Below are positions 24,873 through 37,212 of a DNA stretch of 64,000 bases, piece after piece. The stretch lies in assembly GCA_003999685.1 (NCBI GenBank), contig CP021221.1, positions 2,170,001-2,234,000 on the forward strand, written 5' to 3'. The translations under genes were made by a program, and so were the position numbers. Numbering within the stretch: the first letter of the stretch is position 1; each line of letters opens with the position of its first letter. The notes beneath the pieces are model-generated. The model was not told the DNA's origin, searched no databases, and saw nothing but the letters and a program-made list of their open reading frames with translations. The DNA comes from Taiwanofungus camphoratus (Eukaryota > Basidiomycota > Agaricomycetes > Polyporales > Taiwanofungaceae).

Positions 24873-26588
24873 TCATTTCTTTCGCCCCTTGCGGCCAGCG
24901 CCCGTGGCCCCGCCCAGCCCTTTCTTCATGTTAGCCATGCATTCTTCGCAGTACCAGTTCTCCGGCAATGGGGGCTTCAGATTGACACACGGCAGATGGA
25001 ACTGCAAATAGACATTGTCATGCGTACATTTGAGCCCAGCGTGCATCGCATCGATGGCACCCACTTACCCATTGGTAGCGGCAGTTCGGGTTGTCGCATG
25101 CAATCATCTAAAAGGAAAGGGTTGCACCGCGACGCCACTGTCAGCAAAGCTCTTGCCTCACGCAGATCCGGCGCGAAGCTCGCAGGCGCTCCGTAGTCCA
25201 CGTACCTCACCGTAGGATAGTTTCTGGCAGAAACAATATAATTCCTTATCTTCTGCATCTCCGCCCTCCTCCATCGCATCGTCCAGATCGTCTTCGCCCT
25301 CTGCATCTTCGTCGGCGTCCAGACCCGCCGACGCAGTGACGCGGCGCGAGCGCAGCGGGGATTGGCGCGGGTGCACCTGTTGCGACAGTCGGGACCTCTG
25401 ACCGCTGCTATAGCCGCTCGAAGCTATCATGGGGGCGGGACTTGGCAACTTGATGCTACCCGCGGATGCCGTGGTCGTGACTCGCCGCCCTGTATGTACA
25501 CACGAGGATTCGCAAGTGTAATTGAAATGAAACACCGGGACATGATGCCGTAAAAGCGGCGCCACAAAGGCTGTCAGAGCTCAAATGTGTGAAGGAGACC
25601 GACATCCACGCACGCTTTTGCGCAGGAGCGGAGCTCACAGCTGGCGAAGCAGGCGCCTCTGGTATCGCAATTGCATTCCGCAGGCTTTCATTAATCTTGT
25701 CCGCCGGATTTTTCGCTGACAGATAGCACCCTGCCTGCAACGATGGGTCCAACTCCCCTTGTAGCACAAGTACCTTGTTCAGGTCATAGTCTAGCCGCGC
25801 GCGCGCCCTCATAATCAACTGCACCATCCTCTCTGCAAGCACCTCCTTCTCTGCCGCTAGACGATCAATTTCAGCATAGTGCGCACTTATTATCTGCGGG
25901 ATCGCCGCGTCCTTAGCAGAGAGTGCCTGCCCTGGGGTTGCCGACGCAGAGCGAAGCGAATGCCGGATGTACTTTGCACTCTCCTTCTGAATCTCCTGCT
26001 GCAACTCTGCCGGCCATGGGACGTGTACCGCGTCGTGAACGTTCATCCAGCATGGCAAACAGCGAAGGCGCAAATGGATAAGCGAGGGGTCGTAGCCAGA
26101 TCAAGAGAGGTAAAGTGGGTCGGACGACGGAAGAAAGCAGGCCCGATTGATGAGTGAAAATCGCAGAACATGAGCTGATGAGACCAGGTCTCAATAGTCG
26201 GAAAGTAAACGCACCGTGCGAGCGCAAGTCCCGATGCCTTATCTCCGCAAGCAGGTGCTGCGTCTCATTGGGGAGGTTGTCCAAGCCTGCACATTGTTAA
26301 GAAACATGAGCCAGTGTCCACAACACGGTGTCCGCTCCCGATGCGCTTGCAAGATCCAGACAGGCCAGCACACTCGCACGTCAACATCGAAGGCAGTTAG
26401 TGCCACAAAAAGCGTTATCACGGTAAGCGTTGAGGACGAGCACACATGCGTATGTGCATCATGAGATGAGACATTGATGTGTGAAGAGCATGTGATACGC
26501 TAGGGGGAATGCGAAGACTGATGTTGGACTTACTGGCAATGTACTCTGCAGCAATGGTGGCAGCTTCTTCCAAGTTGACGCTCGTCAT
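24873..26588 (-). CDS. ING-family PHD finger protein (Yng2/Pho23 type)
   Basis: Inhibitor-of-growth protein, a histone H3K4me3 reader that anchors histone acetyltransferase or deacetylase complexes. Exon 1 starts at 26588 (MTSVNLEEAATIAAEYIA). The next exon adds LDNLPNETQHLLAEIRHRD, and the ING coiled region follows (QQEIQKESAKYIRHSL; HYAEIDRLAAEKEVLAERMV). A serine/alanine-rich linker leads to the C-terminal PHD finger, spliced from three exons: ELYCFCQKLSYGE, MIACDNPNCRYQW and FHLPCVNLKPPLPENWYCEE. All C4HC3 zinc ligands and the aromatic residues of the methyl-lysine pocket (Y, W) are present. The protein ends GRKGRKK, a basic tail as in other ING proteins. The first two introns are about 200-245 nt, long for this window. 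Whether it is the NuA4 subunit Yng2 or the Rpd3L subunit Pho23 is undecided. Confidence 0.9.
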
Positions 26589-29500
26589 GTGCTATGTTCC
26601 TAGATAAACTCGCCGCAGATTGGAAGAGGATCTCGGTCAAGTTGAAAGCGCGGCGGTTGTCGTTGTGGCGAGAGAGTTGTGTGGCTCGCGGTTTGTGAGC
26701 TCGATCATGCCCGGTCGGAGAAACAGAATACAAACAGCTTCCTATCTAATCAGCCAACAGCATAATCTACGTTTACGCTCCGCGATAAAATCTCATTTCG
26801 GAGATATAAAACTAGACACCTTTAACCGGTCCGCCCGGTCCCCTGAGACACTGAGGGAATTATCTTCTCCCGATGATGCTATGTGAGACTTGAATTGCTG
26901 AATCGCGGACACTGACGAAGTCACAACAGACTCCTCTTTGGCCTACAAGAGACATGTTTGGCTGTATAAATCAAGTCCGCATTGGAAGCAAACTAGGAGT
27001 GTTCTAAGTCGAGAACTTCAAATTGGCCGTCCCCGCTATACGTATATCTTAGCTTCGACTGGACTTCTCAACCGGCTACCAACCAGCCTAGAGCTCTTGC
27101 TCAAGTTTCTACCGTGTGGCCCTCGATTCGGCGCAAGTACCACCAAGCCTCGTTGCTACGAAACTCAAATAACGGGAATGGGACCGCGATGAGGTAACTA
27201 TTACAAACCGGGACTCACCGCTCTGAGAAACGGGCTACGAATCGATCCCTATGTAAGCATTCCGAACTACCAGATTTCGACCCTCGTTTCAGAGCAATTT
27301 TGACCGTCGGCGGTGACGATGGACGGGGTTTGCCGTTCGACCAGGAACGTCATCACGGCAGGGAGTTCACGAATGAGGTGCTGGAATATGATGATATAAA
27401 CATCTCAAATCACGTAAGGCGCCGATATCCTTTGGTGAAAGATGAGGTGAGCTAACGCCTTGGGAAAATATACGCTTTCCGCGCAAGCGCATCCACTCTC
27501 TTTCCGTCGTACTTATGATGAGCGCACTCGAGGTCCTATACGATGAACTTACGATGGTCGTTAGATGATAGGCTGACTGTAAGGATCCCTCCTCAAGGCT
27601 TGAGGTCGATGAGGACCGACGATCGTGCTTGACCGCCAGAGCAGGCCATTTACAGTGTGGTGGCCTTGTATGCACCCGGTGTTACAAAGCGTAGTTTTTT
27701 TTACGGCACTCAGCTAACTGATTATGTCCAGCCTCAGGAAACCTGCCTATTCTGTCCCTCCTGTTGCGATAACCAGTTGCGACAGGACGCAGCACGACCA
27801 CAATGCTGTCTACAAAGCTATCCACAAGCGATGGCTGTCCAGCGTGACTGGAACTGCAAGAGAGTCGCGGAGCCCAGTCTATCAATCAGATGCGACGTAC
27901 CTGGCTATACGATTCCCGTGCCTCTTACTTCCCTCGTGCCGCTCACCTCCAAATCTGCGTTTCCGGGCCAGACTTTCCTCATGAGGCTTCTCTGGCTCAC
28001 AGGGAGAACCGAGACCGCCGACTAGTTAATGATCTGAAACACTAAAGAACTTCTTTCTAACGTCCAAAGTAGACAAGCTCTTGATTGCTACTGACTCAAT
28101 ATTATCGCCGTCGTGGCGTTTGACTTCGCTGCAACTAGCAAGTACCTCACCAGCCCCCACCAGGTGACAATGCCATGTCAAATTCATCATTATCATCCGC
28201 CATTGAGTCCATGTTGAGCGGACTAGTAAACCACGCTGTCAGACCAAGCCCGTGTGAGCTGTCGGCTCTCCTCAGTTCCCCTTTTCTCTCGGCAATGACT
28301 CGGGCCCGGAAAGCGATTGCTATACTTACTCGCAGTTCCGTAATGGCTAGCATACTTGAGGAAAGATAACGCTTATTTCGAGGTTGCAGGAGTTTGCCGT
28401 AGGGGGGAAGGAGGGGCAAGTGAGGAGCGCCGTCAAGGCTTTCACTATATGCAAGGAACCAAGGGTCACGAGCCAGAGGTTAACTGATTTGCGAAGCTTC
28501 CTTAGTCCACAATGCGAAGTCCGTTGACGTGGATAGGCTGAGCAGGCAGTGCAAAAGCGATGGGTGGCTAGGGAACCAAAATCATAGTTTTCCAACACCG
28601 CTACAGGACGTGCAGGGCACTGACATATTGAGCTGTCCTGAATCATCCCGCCCCAGTTACACTTGAGCAGACCAAAGATAAGTCTCCAGCACCTTAGAGG
28701 CAGATTTGACTAAACTTACTCAGGAGATCCCCGAATGGCCTGTGAACTGCTGGGACCGTATCTTAGAAGAAGCTCTTGACATCTGCGCGAAGCCAAAGTA
28801 AAGACTTACGATGAGAATACCACTTTAATGCGCATGTCCATGCTCACCATGAACGTTGAGAGTTAATAGCAGTACTATCAGATCTACTGGCAGGTTGGAT
28901 GTAGAACAGCATTGCATCAATCAACTGGATGATGTTCCTCAATCGGTGGTGGACTCACGTATGCATGGACGTCAAACTTTACACTTCGGGATTGTGAGCT
29001 GGATCTTCTCCATCAAAGTACAGAACACGTCTTGACGTCAAGGATTGATGATCACACACCTCTCACCCGACCAGAATTCCATTATGTGCCAATGCTACGT
29101 GTTCTGACAGGACAAGATGACAGTATACCTCCGGATAGCCCCATATTCTAAGACGAAGGACAAACATATGCAATAAGACACATCATGTGGGATGGAACGG
29201 GTCTTGCACGACAACAATCTCAGCATGGAATAGACACTTGGAAGTGCCATCGAGCAAGCATACACTGACAGGTACCACTCGCTTTACTAAAAATGGGAGA
29301 CAACACCAATTACAAGCATTCTGGTTTTGGCGATGTAGAAGTGAGAACAATGTCGATAGACTTACCATACTATGCAACGCATGGAGTAGAGCATGTGGTT
29401 GGAGTCTGAATGCAAATATCATCACTAGGCAATCGATCGCGCGTTGAGGAGCAGTCAGCGAGGCTGTCAAGTCCTGACACAGTCAAGACAGCACTGACAG

Positions 29501-29879
29501 AAACGGTACGGATAATACTGAGGCAGGTGAAATTTCATGGCCAGCGCCACGACTTACGTCTGTATCGATTGTTGTCCAGATAGTACGACCCACTACTTGA
29601 ACGGAGCGCACGAGTTGGAAGACTGCGACGCCTTAGCTAGTACTCACAGCATTCCGGCCAGTTGGCAATGGTTCGTCCCCCGTAGTGGCTGTCAGCGAAG
29701 GTAAGTGCAAGCAAAGGTCTTCCCCATACTAGTGGATGTAAGACTCGGAGTTTGAACCTCATTAGAACCCGTAAGGGCATTCACGCGATGCGCCACACAG
29801 CCTTGAGGCACGCTGGCGCCGACGTCGGGCTCCCACTACGCAGCGCGCAAGAGCCGCAAGTTCATCGCTAGCTAGCAGG
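26589..29879. other. Gene-poor stretch between ING and TRP-like genes
   Basis: About 3.3 kb without a gene I recognise. A minus-strand frame at 28147-28419 ends in an acidic tail (MADDNDEFDMALSPGGGW) that looks protein-like, but I found no partner exons or family. The 3' part must carry the TRP-like gene promoter. A tRNA-like box near 29750 was examined and rejected. Confidence 0.35.
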
Positions 29880-32800
29880 ATGGATCCCCACTATGTTCTT
29901 GGGTCATGGGCGGCCCTTCCTCGTGTCCTTCTCGTACTCAGTCTTTCTCTATCTCATCTCAGGTATACATCGGCTCAACCCGCCAACCTGCAGTATCAAG
30001 ACTGCTTTTCGGGCAGCAACACTTCCTTGAAGCTTAATGTCTCGGATGTATACGCGCAGGTCGTCAACGGCGCGTCGGAAAGGAAATATATGAATTTCAC
30101 CGTACTGGGCCAGACACCAAAGGATATCATGGCGTCGTCCAGTGAGGAAGACCCTTCGAATTCTACGGCGGCGGTTGCTAGTGAGTGAATGAACGTCCCT
30201 GTTACATTTTGTATACATTCTGACCGGTTGTAGCAACGCTCTTTACGACTACTGAGATGCTGACTTTCAATGTATGGAACAATAACTCGTATTTCTGCTC
30301 GACATTGCAACCGCCTTCTTCGGTTTCTCCGCCCACCGGGGGAAATTACTGTGCTACTGAGTTTCCCGCTGGTCCTTTCGCGTTTTCGACAGCGGTCAAA
30401 TTACCTTCTAATTATGAGCTAGCGACCTTCGATACACATCTACGTGCATTGGATCCAAACCAAAACGAGCTCTTCTGTCTCAATGTCAATACTACGGTAT
30501 TGAAACCAGGTCGATTAGGCTCTGTCTACGGCCATGGATATATTATATTCTGGGTGACTGTTAGCCTGGCGATTGCCTACTGGCTTTTAGTTGGCATTGC
30601 CAGACTTGCCTCCGCATGGGGCAGAGGCTCTACCAGGACTGGCACTGGCCTTTGGGCCCGAGTGCAAAGCGCCGGCTTCATCCTCGCTAGTGCAATCAGC
30701 GGCGAGCGTCTCGCAAGTTCTCCCGCACTTATGAGGTTCTGTAAGTCAAATCTACAACCGTCGGGAGTGTGCTGTGACGCAGAACTGTATAGGTACTCCA
30801 TCGCTGCGAGACATTATTTTCCATACACAATGGTGTGCCGCGCTTGCAATGGTGGCTGTACAATGGCCCACCTTCGTCTGTAAGTTGTACCTGTTTCCCA
30901 AATGAGTGTATCCGTCCCTTATATAATTTACAGATCCCTTACTGGCCCAAACGGCCTGGGCGACATTGACATATAGTACGGTGTCTATAACCCTCATCAT
31001 GTGAGCAGTTACTGACCTTTCTTAGATATTACTCTTTCTCAGGGCCCTGCGGCTGCCCGTGAACGTTGGAATCCTCTCACCGTCCCCCCTTATGACCCTC
31101 CTTCTGACTTCGCTGATCAATTGAACAACGTCAATTCCCCAATATACATAGACGCTGATGCCCCCAACCTCCTGTTTCAACTACCCAGCGACGCCTCATC
31201 AGGCATCTCATCCTTTGCCTGGTCTGTCGGCATCCGGCCGCAGGATTTGTTTGGCATTTGCCTCACCCTATTCCTCGCCATCATTGCCGCGACGATTGTT
31301 TTGAGCTCAATAGTTTGGGGCCTAGACTGGTTGATTTCCCTAATCCACGGAGAGTCGTCGACATCAGCACTGGGCGGCAGTCGTAGTCCTCGCTATTCAT
31401 CAGCAAGCAAGGATTTACTGGATGGCGTCGGTCAGCTCCCTACGGACGAGAACAGATCGCTCAACAGCCATCTTATTTTTCGTTCCACTACATTTTTCTC
31501 CTCTGGGAGACCATGGTGGAGGCTGCGGACCGGATTTGTCTCGTACCATAGCAACATCTTACAAGGAAATCTTGTCAGGATCCTTATTTTGTTCCATCTT
31601 CCTGTGACCATTTTTTCCTGCTATCAGATGACTTTAGGTCGGGCGCATGCATCACTCGCGTCCATTGTCCTTGCGGCGATATCGTTCGCCGTGTTCTCCG
31701 TTCTGTTACCGATCTTCCTCATCTTACGATTAACTTTCACCAACACCACTAAGCTCTACGATGAAACATGGACTCTTCTTTCCCTTGGGCCGCTCTATAA
31801 CCACTATAGGCACGGTTCACAGCTTTTCGCTTGCCTATTATTCGCAACGAATCTCGCATTTGGTCTGACCATAGGTTGTGGTCAGAAGAGCGGTACTGCC
31901 CAAGCTATCATCATCCTCGTTGTTGAAGTCTTCTCCGCACTCGGGACTAGCGTTTGGTTACCTTGGGGTCAAGGTGCTAGTATGGGTCTCATAAGTTTTT
32001 TATTCTGCGTTGCAAGAATTGTCATTGCAGTTTTACTCGTCATTTTAGCGCCCATAGTGAGTGAATTCGATCTGACTTAATCGCAAGCGCTCACTACTTT
32101 GCTATGTCTTAGGTCTCCGTTGACGCTGGAGCTGCTCAGTGGATTGCATATGCGATTCTGTGCATTCTCGCGCTCGTCTATCTCGCATTTTATCTGATGC
32201 TCGCAGTGAAGCTTATTGAAGCCGTCTTCCGAATCTTCGGAGGTATTGGTTTCCACAGGAGCAAACATGTGGTAGACAGCGGTCTTCTAGGCACTTTAGG
32301 ACTGATGGGTTGTTGTGGATCGCGCAGACCGCGACATTCGAACCGTTCAAGAAACAATCTGTCAAATGTGACGAAACAGCCGTCTGCTGTTCCTCTGACG
32401 AAACCTAGTCCCGGCTATCGGGATGTAACACCCACTGGCTCTGGTCCTCCATCATTCCTTCGACCGGAGCATGCATTGCAGCCCTACAAGGAGGATAGTG
32501 ACGATGAAACTGGTTTTATAATGGGTGCTTGGCAACCTTTCCCTGGTCCTGGATACACTGCAGTAGAAGACACTCCTCGTATACCAGAACCGCCAAAATC
32601 TGGCTTCGCGAGGGTTGGCGGAGGTCGAGCTCACTTTGACTCACCCTATGCCATCGCGTCAGGGTCCACGCATACATTTCCCTCTGTTGAAAGGAATGAG
32701 CGGAACGTGGCCTCCAGCAGTTTGGCTAATTCACCGTCACCTGTCGAGTTTTCGCCACCTCCTACGCCGTCGATCGCAAGTGTTCCAAAGAGAGCTGACA

Positions 32801-33189
32801 TTAACCTGCCGCCGGGAGCTATGCCTCCAGCTCATATCCGTACGAAATCACAGACGGCTGTCATTGAAGATGCATCTGCCCTTGTGCATCTCAGGTCTCA
32901 CGCGGCAAGCACGGCTCACAGCGAGCCTTTGGACGCTGTGGATGATGAAACAGGACCAGCGCCGAAAAAGAAGCATTGGTTCAACAGACGCAAGAGTCGT
33001 CGAATGAGTGAAGGCGACCTCATGTCTATGTCACCACCTGCTAGCGCAGAACCAGACCGATCTTTCGTTGTGATGAGAAAACAGAGACCAGGTTTCCCAC
33101 CAAAGGAAACCCCTGATGCGTCGAATACCGACACTCAGCCTGAGCGAAAGTCTTTCTCGGTATTGCGAAATAGCAATTCTGAGTCGTAG
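29880..33189 (+). CDS. Fungal TRP-like ion channel (Pkd2/FLC-type family)
   Basis: Polytopic membrane protein of the fungal TRP-like family (S. pombe Pkd2, yeast flavin-carrier/Flc relatives), linked to calcium signalling, wall integrity and ER or plasma membrane transport. The start at 29880 gives an N-terminal signal segment, then a luminal ML-like domain with NLQYQDCFSGSNTSLKLNVS, FNVWNNNSYFCSTL and YCATEFPAGPFAFS. The first transmembrane segment is YIIFWVTVSLAIAYWLLVGI. Next comes the characteristic TPSLRDIIFHTQWCAALAMV, then several membrane helices (DLFGICLTLFLAIIAATIVL; ASIVLAAISFAVFSVLLPIF; AIIILVVEVFSALGTSVWLP). Donors lie at about 30181, 30740, 30881, near 30994 and 32053, all short introns. 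The roughly 300-residue cytosolic tail is Ser/Pro-rich and ends at 33189. Ion selectivity cannot be inferred. Confidence 0.88.
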
Positions 33190-33345
33190 TTGATGCCTGG
33201 TGATCTCGTCCTACCTCTATTGCTTTCTTAATTTTTATTATCCATAGGACTTAATTAGCCTTACTATTACGGTTACCATTGCACTTGTACACATTGACAT
33301 GATCAGCTATCGAAGTCCGTAGAGGTGTTAGTGATGCGTTTGTAC

Positions 33346-35954
33346 TCATAAAATGTTGTCATCCTCCTGCAGCGCGCCGGTACCTCCCACCCAGAATACT
33401 CGCCAGTCCTCGAGTCCCTTGCGTACCCAACCGTAAATTCCTTGCTGGGTGCGTAGTCGCTCGGTCGATTCTTCTGTTGAGAAATTGTCCAGAGAACCTG
33501 TCGACTCGGTGCTCTCCACTGAATCCGAGCGAGCTAGGCCCTGGAAAGACGGCTGATGCCAGTGGCCACCTAGGCACAAGAATCCTGTCTCACCGCCCAG
33601 ATCTGACTGCGCACGCGAGGGGACTTCATCACGTCGTTTCCCTTTACGTTCCGAAAGAGACGAAAGAGAAATTTCCTGTACCTCGACGCCGTCCCTCCCA
33701 AAGGCCACAACCTGCAGGAACGCTGGTAGTCCGAGTCCCTCGCGGGACGGCGAGCAGACCCTGCAACTGATGTGGGATGGGGGAGAAGACCAGATCAAAA
33801 CGCGATAAGGGGGTATTGAAGATACACTAGGCGGCAGCGGATGCGGCACAATGTGCGATTGCTTTCCTCGCGTGAGAACATACATGCTTTGAACCAATGG
33901 TGAGCGATATGGAAAACTGGGAAGGTTCATCTTGACAGGGGGCGCCCAGGGTGCCTTGTGGTCTTTAGTAAATCCTCGACCGTCCCACGATGCTCGCGAT
34001 CTCCGAGCTAGTGGTGAAGTTTGGTTCTGGGAGGGAACGTGAAGGGGCTGCTGAAACTCGTCATATAACTCAACCTCCCCAACCGCCGAGTCTGCAATCC
34101 GAATTAGACCAGCCTTTTTCTCAAAAATAACGAATAGGCTGAGTTGATGTGGATAGTGTGACGACCCTAGAGATACAACCCGAGCATGGCGCTGATTCCT
34201 AGATGCCACCGAACGCGGCTGCACGTCGGACGGACTTCTAGACATGGTGTCCTGGACTGACTGTTGTACGAACGTGATACTGCGTGCAGTTAATGGTGTA
34301 TAGAACTCCTGTGAATTCGACATAGATGTCATAAAACAGATATCCATTAGAGTAACTTGACTGCCATGAATGACATACTTTGATTAAGTGGAACGCCCTC
34401 TCGCCCTTAGGTGCTTCGTATAGGAAGATATTCGATTTTGTGGCAACGGCTAGAAGTGCGGCCCCTCTACTTCGCGCGTTCTCGTTCCGCCATAAATCGT
34501 AGAACAGTACCGAGCTGTTATGTAGCCGAGACCCCGCGGAAGCGAGCGGCGTATAATGAGTTGCCCAGAGCAACGGAAGATCGTCCACAATGTCCCACGC
34601 GGAGTCGTCAGTGTCGGAACGTTCTTGGGGTCGTAATGGCAGCGGTTTGTGAGCAATCGGAGCGTCAGCAACGGCAGAATAAGATGCTTGCGGTTCCGTG
34701 TTGTGATGAGAGGGAGGTTGCGGTTGCGCTATAGGAGAGTCTATCATCAAATTCTTGAGACCCTTTGTAAAACTGCTTTGAGGACGATGTTTCTTAGAGT
34801 GGCTTCCTTTCCCCGAGGAACATTGACGAAAACTGAGTGGTCGCGATCCCTTCAAACTTAGCTGTCAACATGGGAAAATGGGCGCCATACTGACAGCTAC
34901 CTTTTGCGCGACTGCCCATTTGGCCAGACTGACCAAGCTAGCGAGATTGTACATTCGCAAAGTCCGTAATCCCTCTTGATCCTTAGGATAATCAATTTCG
35001 GGACCCACTAAGGCAAGCACAACACCCTGAGGGGTGCCCTGACCTGTGCTCTCGGCTTCGAGGACGGACAATTGGTAAACACTAGAGGAATCTAACTCTA
35101 ATTGTCAGTAGCCCGACAGAATGGTGTGTGTTCTTACACTTCGCCTTCCCAGATGGGTCGTACTTCCGCATCAGCGGGCCCTTTCTCTACGAGACCGTCG
35201 TCGCTCCATTCCTTCGGGAACATATCCAGAACTGATAGACCATCATCATGTCCGATCAGCAACAATCGGTCGTTGAGAAGGGGAAGAAGACACCGTATAG
35301 GTGCAGTCGCGTGAGGAAGAAAGCGGGACCCAAATTGATAGAGGTTCAATCGAGAAGGGGATAGAACTTCTGGAATAAGGGTTGCTGGTGGTGCGAGTGC
35401 AGGAGGACAGAAGGGGGGAGATACGGGTATAGCAGAGGTCGAGAAATCTGTCTGTATATGTGGCAGACGGAGGGCCGGCGTTGGTATCACTGGAATTGCA
35501 GGTGCCGAGGTGGACGGTGAGGCCTGCTCTGGGTCACCCACCTGCAAGAATCCGATGTCATTCAACGAGCAATGTACACCAGACTTTACTGGGTCCGACT
35601 CACGCCTTCTCCCCACCCACGCTCTCGCCGCCGCTGGAGATCTTCGGGCGTCGTATCCGCATATCGTTCTGCAGCTCTACAACATAGGTTCAAGAGGATC
35701 AGGAACAGTCGGTCCAAGTGGGGTATTCTACGCACCTTTTCTCTATCCACTGCTTCCATCGTCCAAACCTGAATTGCAACTACCCGTCAACACCACGATC
35801 GTCGGTTACTGCGCTGCTGCGCGACCTACCTTGAATTTGGACCGTGCTGTGCCGCTAGGTCGTCGTATGTAGGGAGATCGTCCCCTCCGTGCTCATCCCT
35901 TTCTGGAAAAGCCGGCACATAGGGCTGGGGCTGTGAGTTGGATGCCAATGACAT
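33346..35954 (-). CDS. Conserved basidiomycete protein, possible CNH-type beta-propeller
   Basis: Large multi-exon gene starting at 35954 (MSLASNSQPQPYVPAFPERD). Joined exons read LPTYDDLAAQHGPNSRFGRW, AAERYADTTPEDLQRRRERG and, after a proline-rich stretch, LNLYQFGSRFLPHATAPIRC and LLIGHDDGLSVLDMFPKEW. Then come GTPQGVVLALVGPEIDYPKD, RTLRMYNLASLVSLAKWAVA, SNIFLYEAPKGERAFHLIK and SLFVIFEKKAGLIRIADSAV. This run of short blade-like segments, each with hydrophobic strands, resembles a CNH (citron homology) propeller as in Rho-GEFs and NIK-type kinases, but no kinase, DH or PH domain is present. The C-terminal third ends GIYGWVRKGLEDWRVFWVGG and EDDNIL at 33346. Its conservation is recalled from other basidiomycetes. 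The CNH assignment is tentative and the function unknown. Confidence 0.6.
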
Positions 35955-36306
35955 GATAGGAAGAATATGGGATGCAGTAGCTTGGCAACCGTTTAACTTG
36001 GCTCTGAGATCTGTTCAAGGCGCCCCTTCCAACCTCAAGCCCAGGGTCAGGCTCCGATAGTAGCGCTAAGAATCAATCATCTTGGTGGCAATACCTGTGC
36101 AGCCGCAGCGTGGATAAATTCACATGATACACAGCAGGATGTCGAGATTCGTGTCTGTCTGAGCAAGTAACCTTACAGAACAAAACTCGGCTGCACAGGT
36201 GCACCACCTTCTACACAGACATCTACAGTGCTATAACATAGGAATAGGTCTGCAGACATCTTCGAAGGCATTGTCCCTAAGATGATGCTTAGCTGCAACA
36301 AGAAGA
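35955..36306. other. Promoter of the CNH-like gene and 3' flank of the zinc-knuckle gene
   Basis: About 350 bp between two minus-strand genes. I see no further coding sequence or repeat. Confidence 0.5.
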
Positions 36307-37212
36307 TCACAAATACGCTAACCCCGTCCATGTACTTAGGGCGCCCATCACTGCACCAGCACCGCCTGCGGCGACGAGCCCGCGGGCACAATGGCCGTCC
36401 TTTCGTTCGTCTCTGCATCTGACAAACAGCTCATCAACGGCCTTGCGGTCCCGACCCAGAACCAACAAACCAAAACGGGGCTTTCCTTTCGAGCTCTTCG
36501 CGGGCATGAGCACCTGGACGTGAAATCCGAACTTCTTGGCAGTCTCTTTGAGACCGAGGACTTGGTCCACTGCTACTTCATATACCCGAGCAGTCTCCTT
36601 CAAGCCCGCCACAAAGTTCTCCTTCTGTTCCGTGCCGAGAGATCGCGAAACGTGCTGAGGTGCGGAAAGGCGATCCTGCGGGTGAACAGGACTGGTCGGG
36701 CGAGTCTCCTGGCCGCCAGTAATAGGTACGACTGAAGGGGACACCCTAGATTTAGATTTCGCTGGTGTTACCAGTGAACTCCGCCAACGGTCAACACTCT
36801 CCTGGGTGTCTTGATCGATGGGGCCGTCAGTCATCATCCCAGGCCGGATAAGCTGATTGAGTACTTCCTTCGAATCGGTCGAAAACGATGGAAGAGTTAT
36901 AATCCGCTTCACCTTCAGAGAAGATGAAATTTCGTTGTCATCTGCTGGCGCCGTGTCTGGATCGATGTTCAAAGCTCCGAGAGCGTCTGCGAGACCACGC
37001 TCCTGATGTTTCGGCTTGGGGATCGAAGGTAGTATGGGCGAGTTTACATAGGGACAGCCCGAACGTTGGTGGCCCGCCCTAGGCCGACCGCATGTCTTGC
37101 AGCAGGGTGATTTACGAGGAGTTGTGGGTGATTTACTTGTAATTGTACGTTTGGCTTTCGCCGTGCGTGGAGATATATCCAAGTCGATCTCAACGGGAGG
37201 CTTGGTCGGCAT
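36307..37212 (-). CDS. Small zinc-knuckle-like protein, unknown function
   Basis: A single uninterrupted frame of 301 codons from 37212 (MPTKPPVEIDLDISPRTAKA). Near residues 36-54 lies a compact Cys/His motif, CCKTCGRPRAGHQRSGCPY, with spacing C-x2-C-x6-H-x4-C, close to but wider than a retroviral-type CCHC knuckle. The middle is disordered and rich in Ser, Pro and Lys. The C-terminal third looks folded (GLKETARVYEVAVDQVLGLK; KKFGFHVQVLMPAKSSKGKP; FGLLVLGRDRKAVDELFVRC) and ends in a glycine/alanine-rich hydrophobic tail (GLVAAGGAGAVMGALSTW). I recall the knuckle plus this tail from other Agaricomycetes as a hypothetical protein. I cannot assign a role; single-stranded nucleic-acid or protein binding through the knuckle is possible. 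Confidence 0.68.
   Translation of the reverse strand: MPTKPPVEIDLDISPRTAKAKRTITSKSPTTPRKSPCCKTCGRPRAGHQRSGCPYVNSPILPSIPKPKHQERGLADALGALNIDPDTAPADDNEISSSLKVKRIITLPSFSTDSKEVLNQLIRPGMMTDGPIDQDTQESVDRWRSSLVTPAKSKSRVSPSVVPITGGQETRPTSPVHPQDRLSAPQHVSRSLGTEQKENFVAGLKETARVYEVAVDQVLGLKETAKKFGFHVQVLMPAKSSKGKPRFGLLVLGRDRKAVDELFVRCRDERKDGHCARGLVAAGGAGAVMGALSTWTGLAYL

Noticed and set aside
29740-29800. tRNA-like B box (GAGGTTCAAACTCC on the minus strand)
   Set aside because: The upstream part does not form D or anticodon arms, and the T stem pairs at only about three positions. At most it is a worn tRNA-derived fragment.
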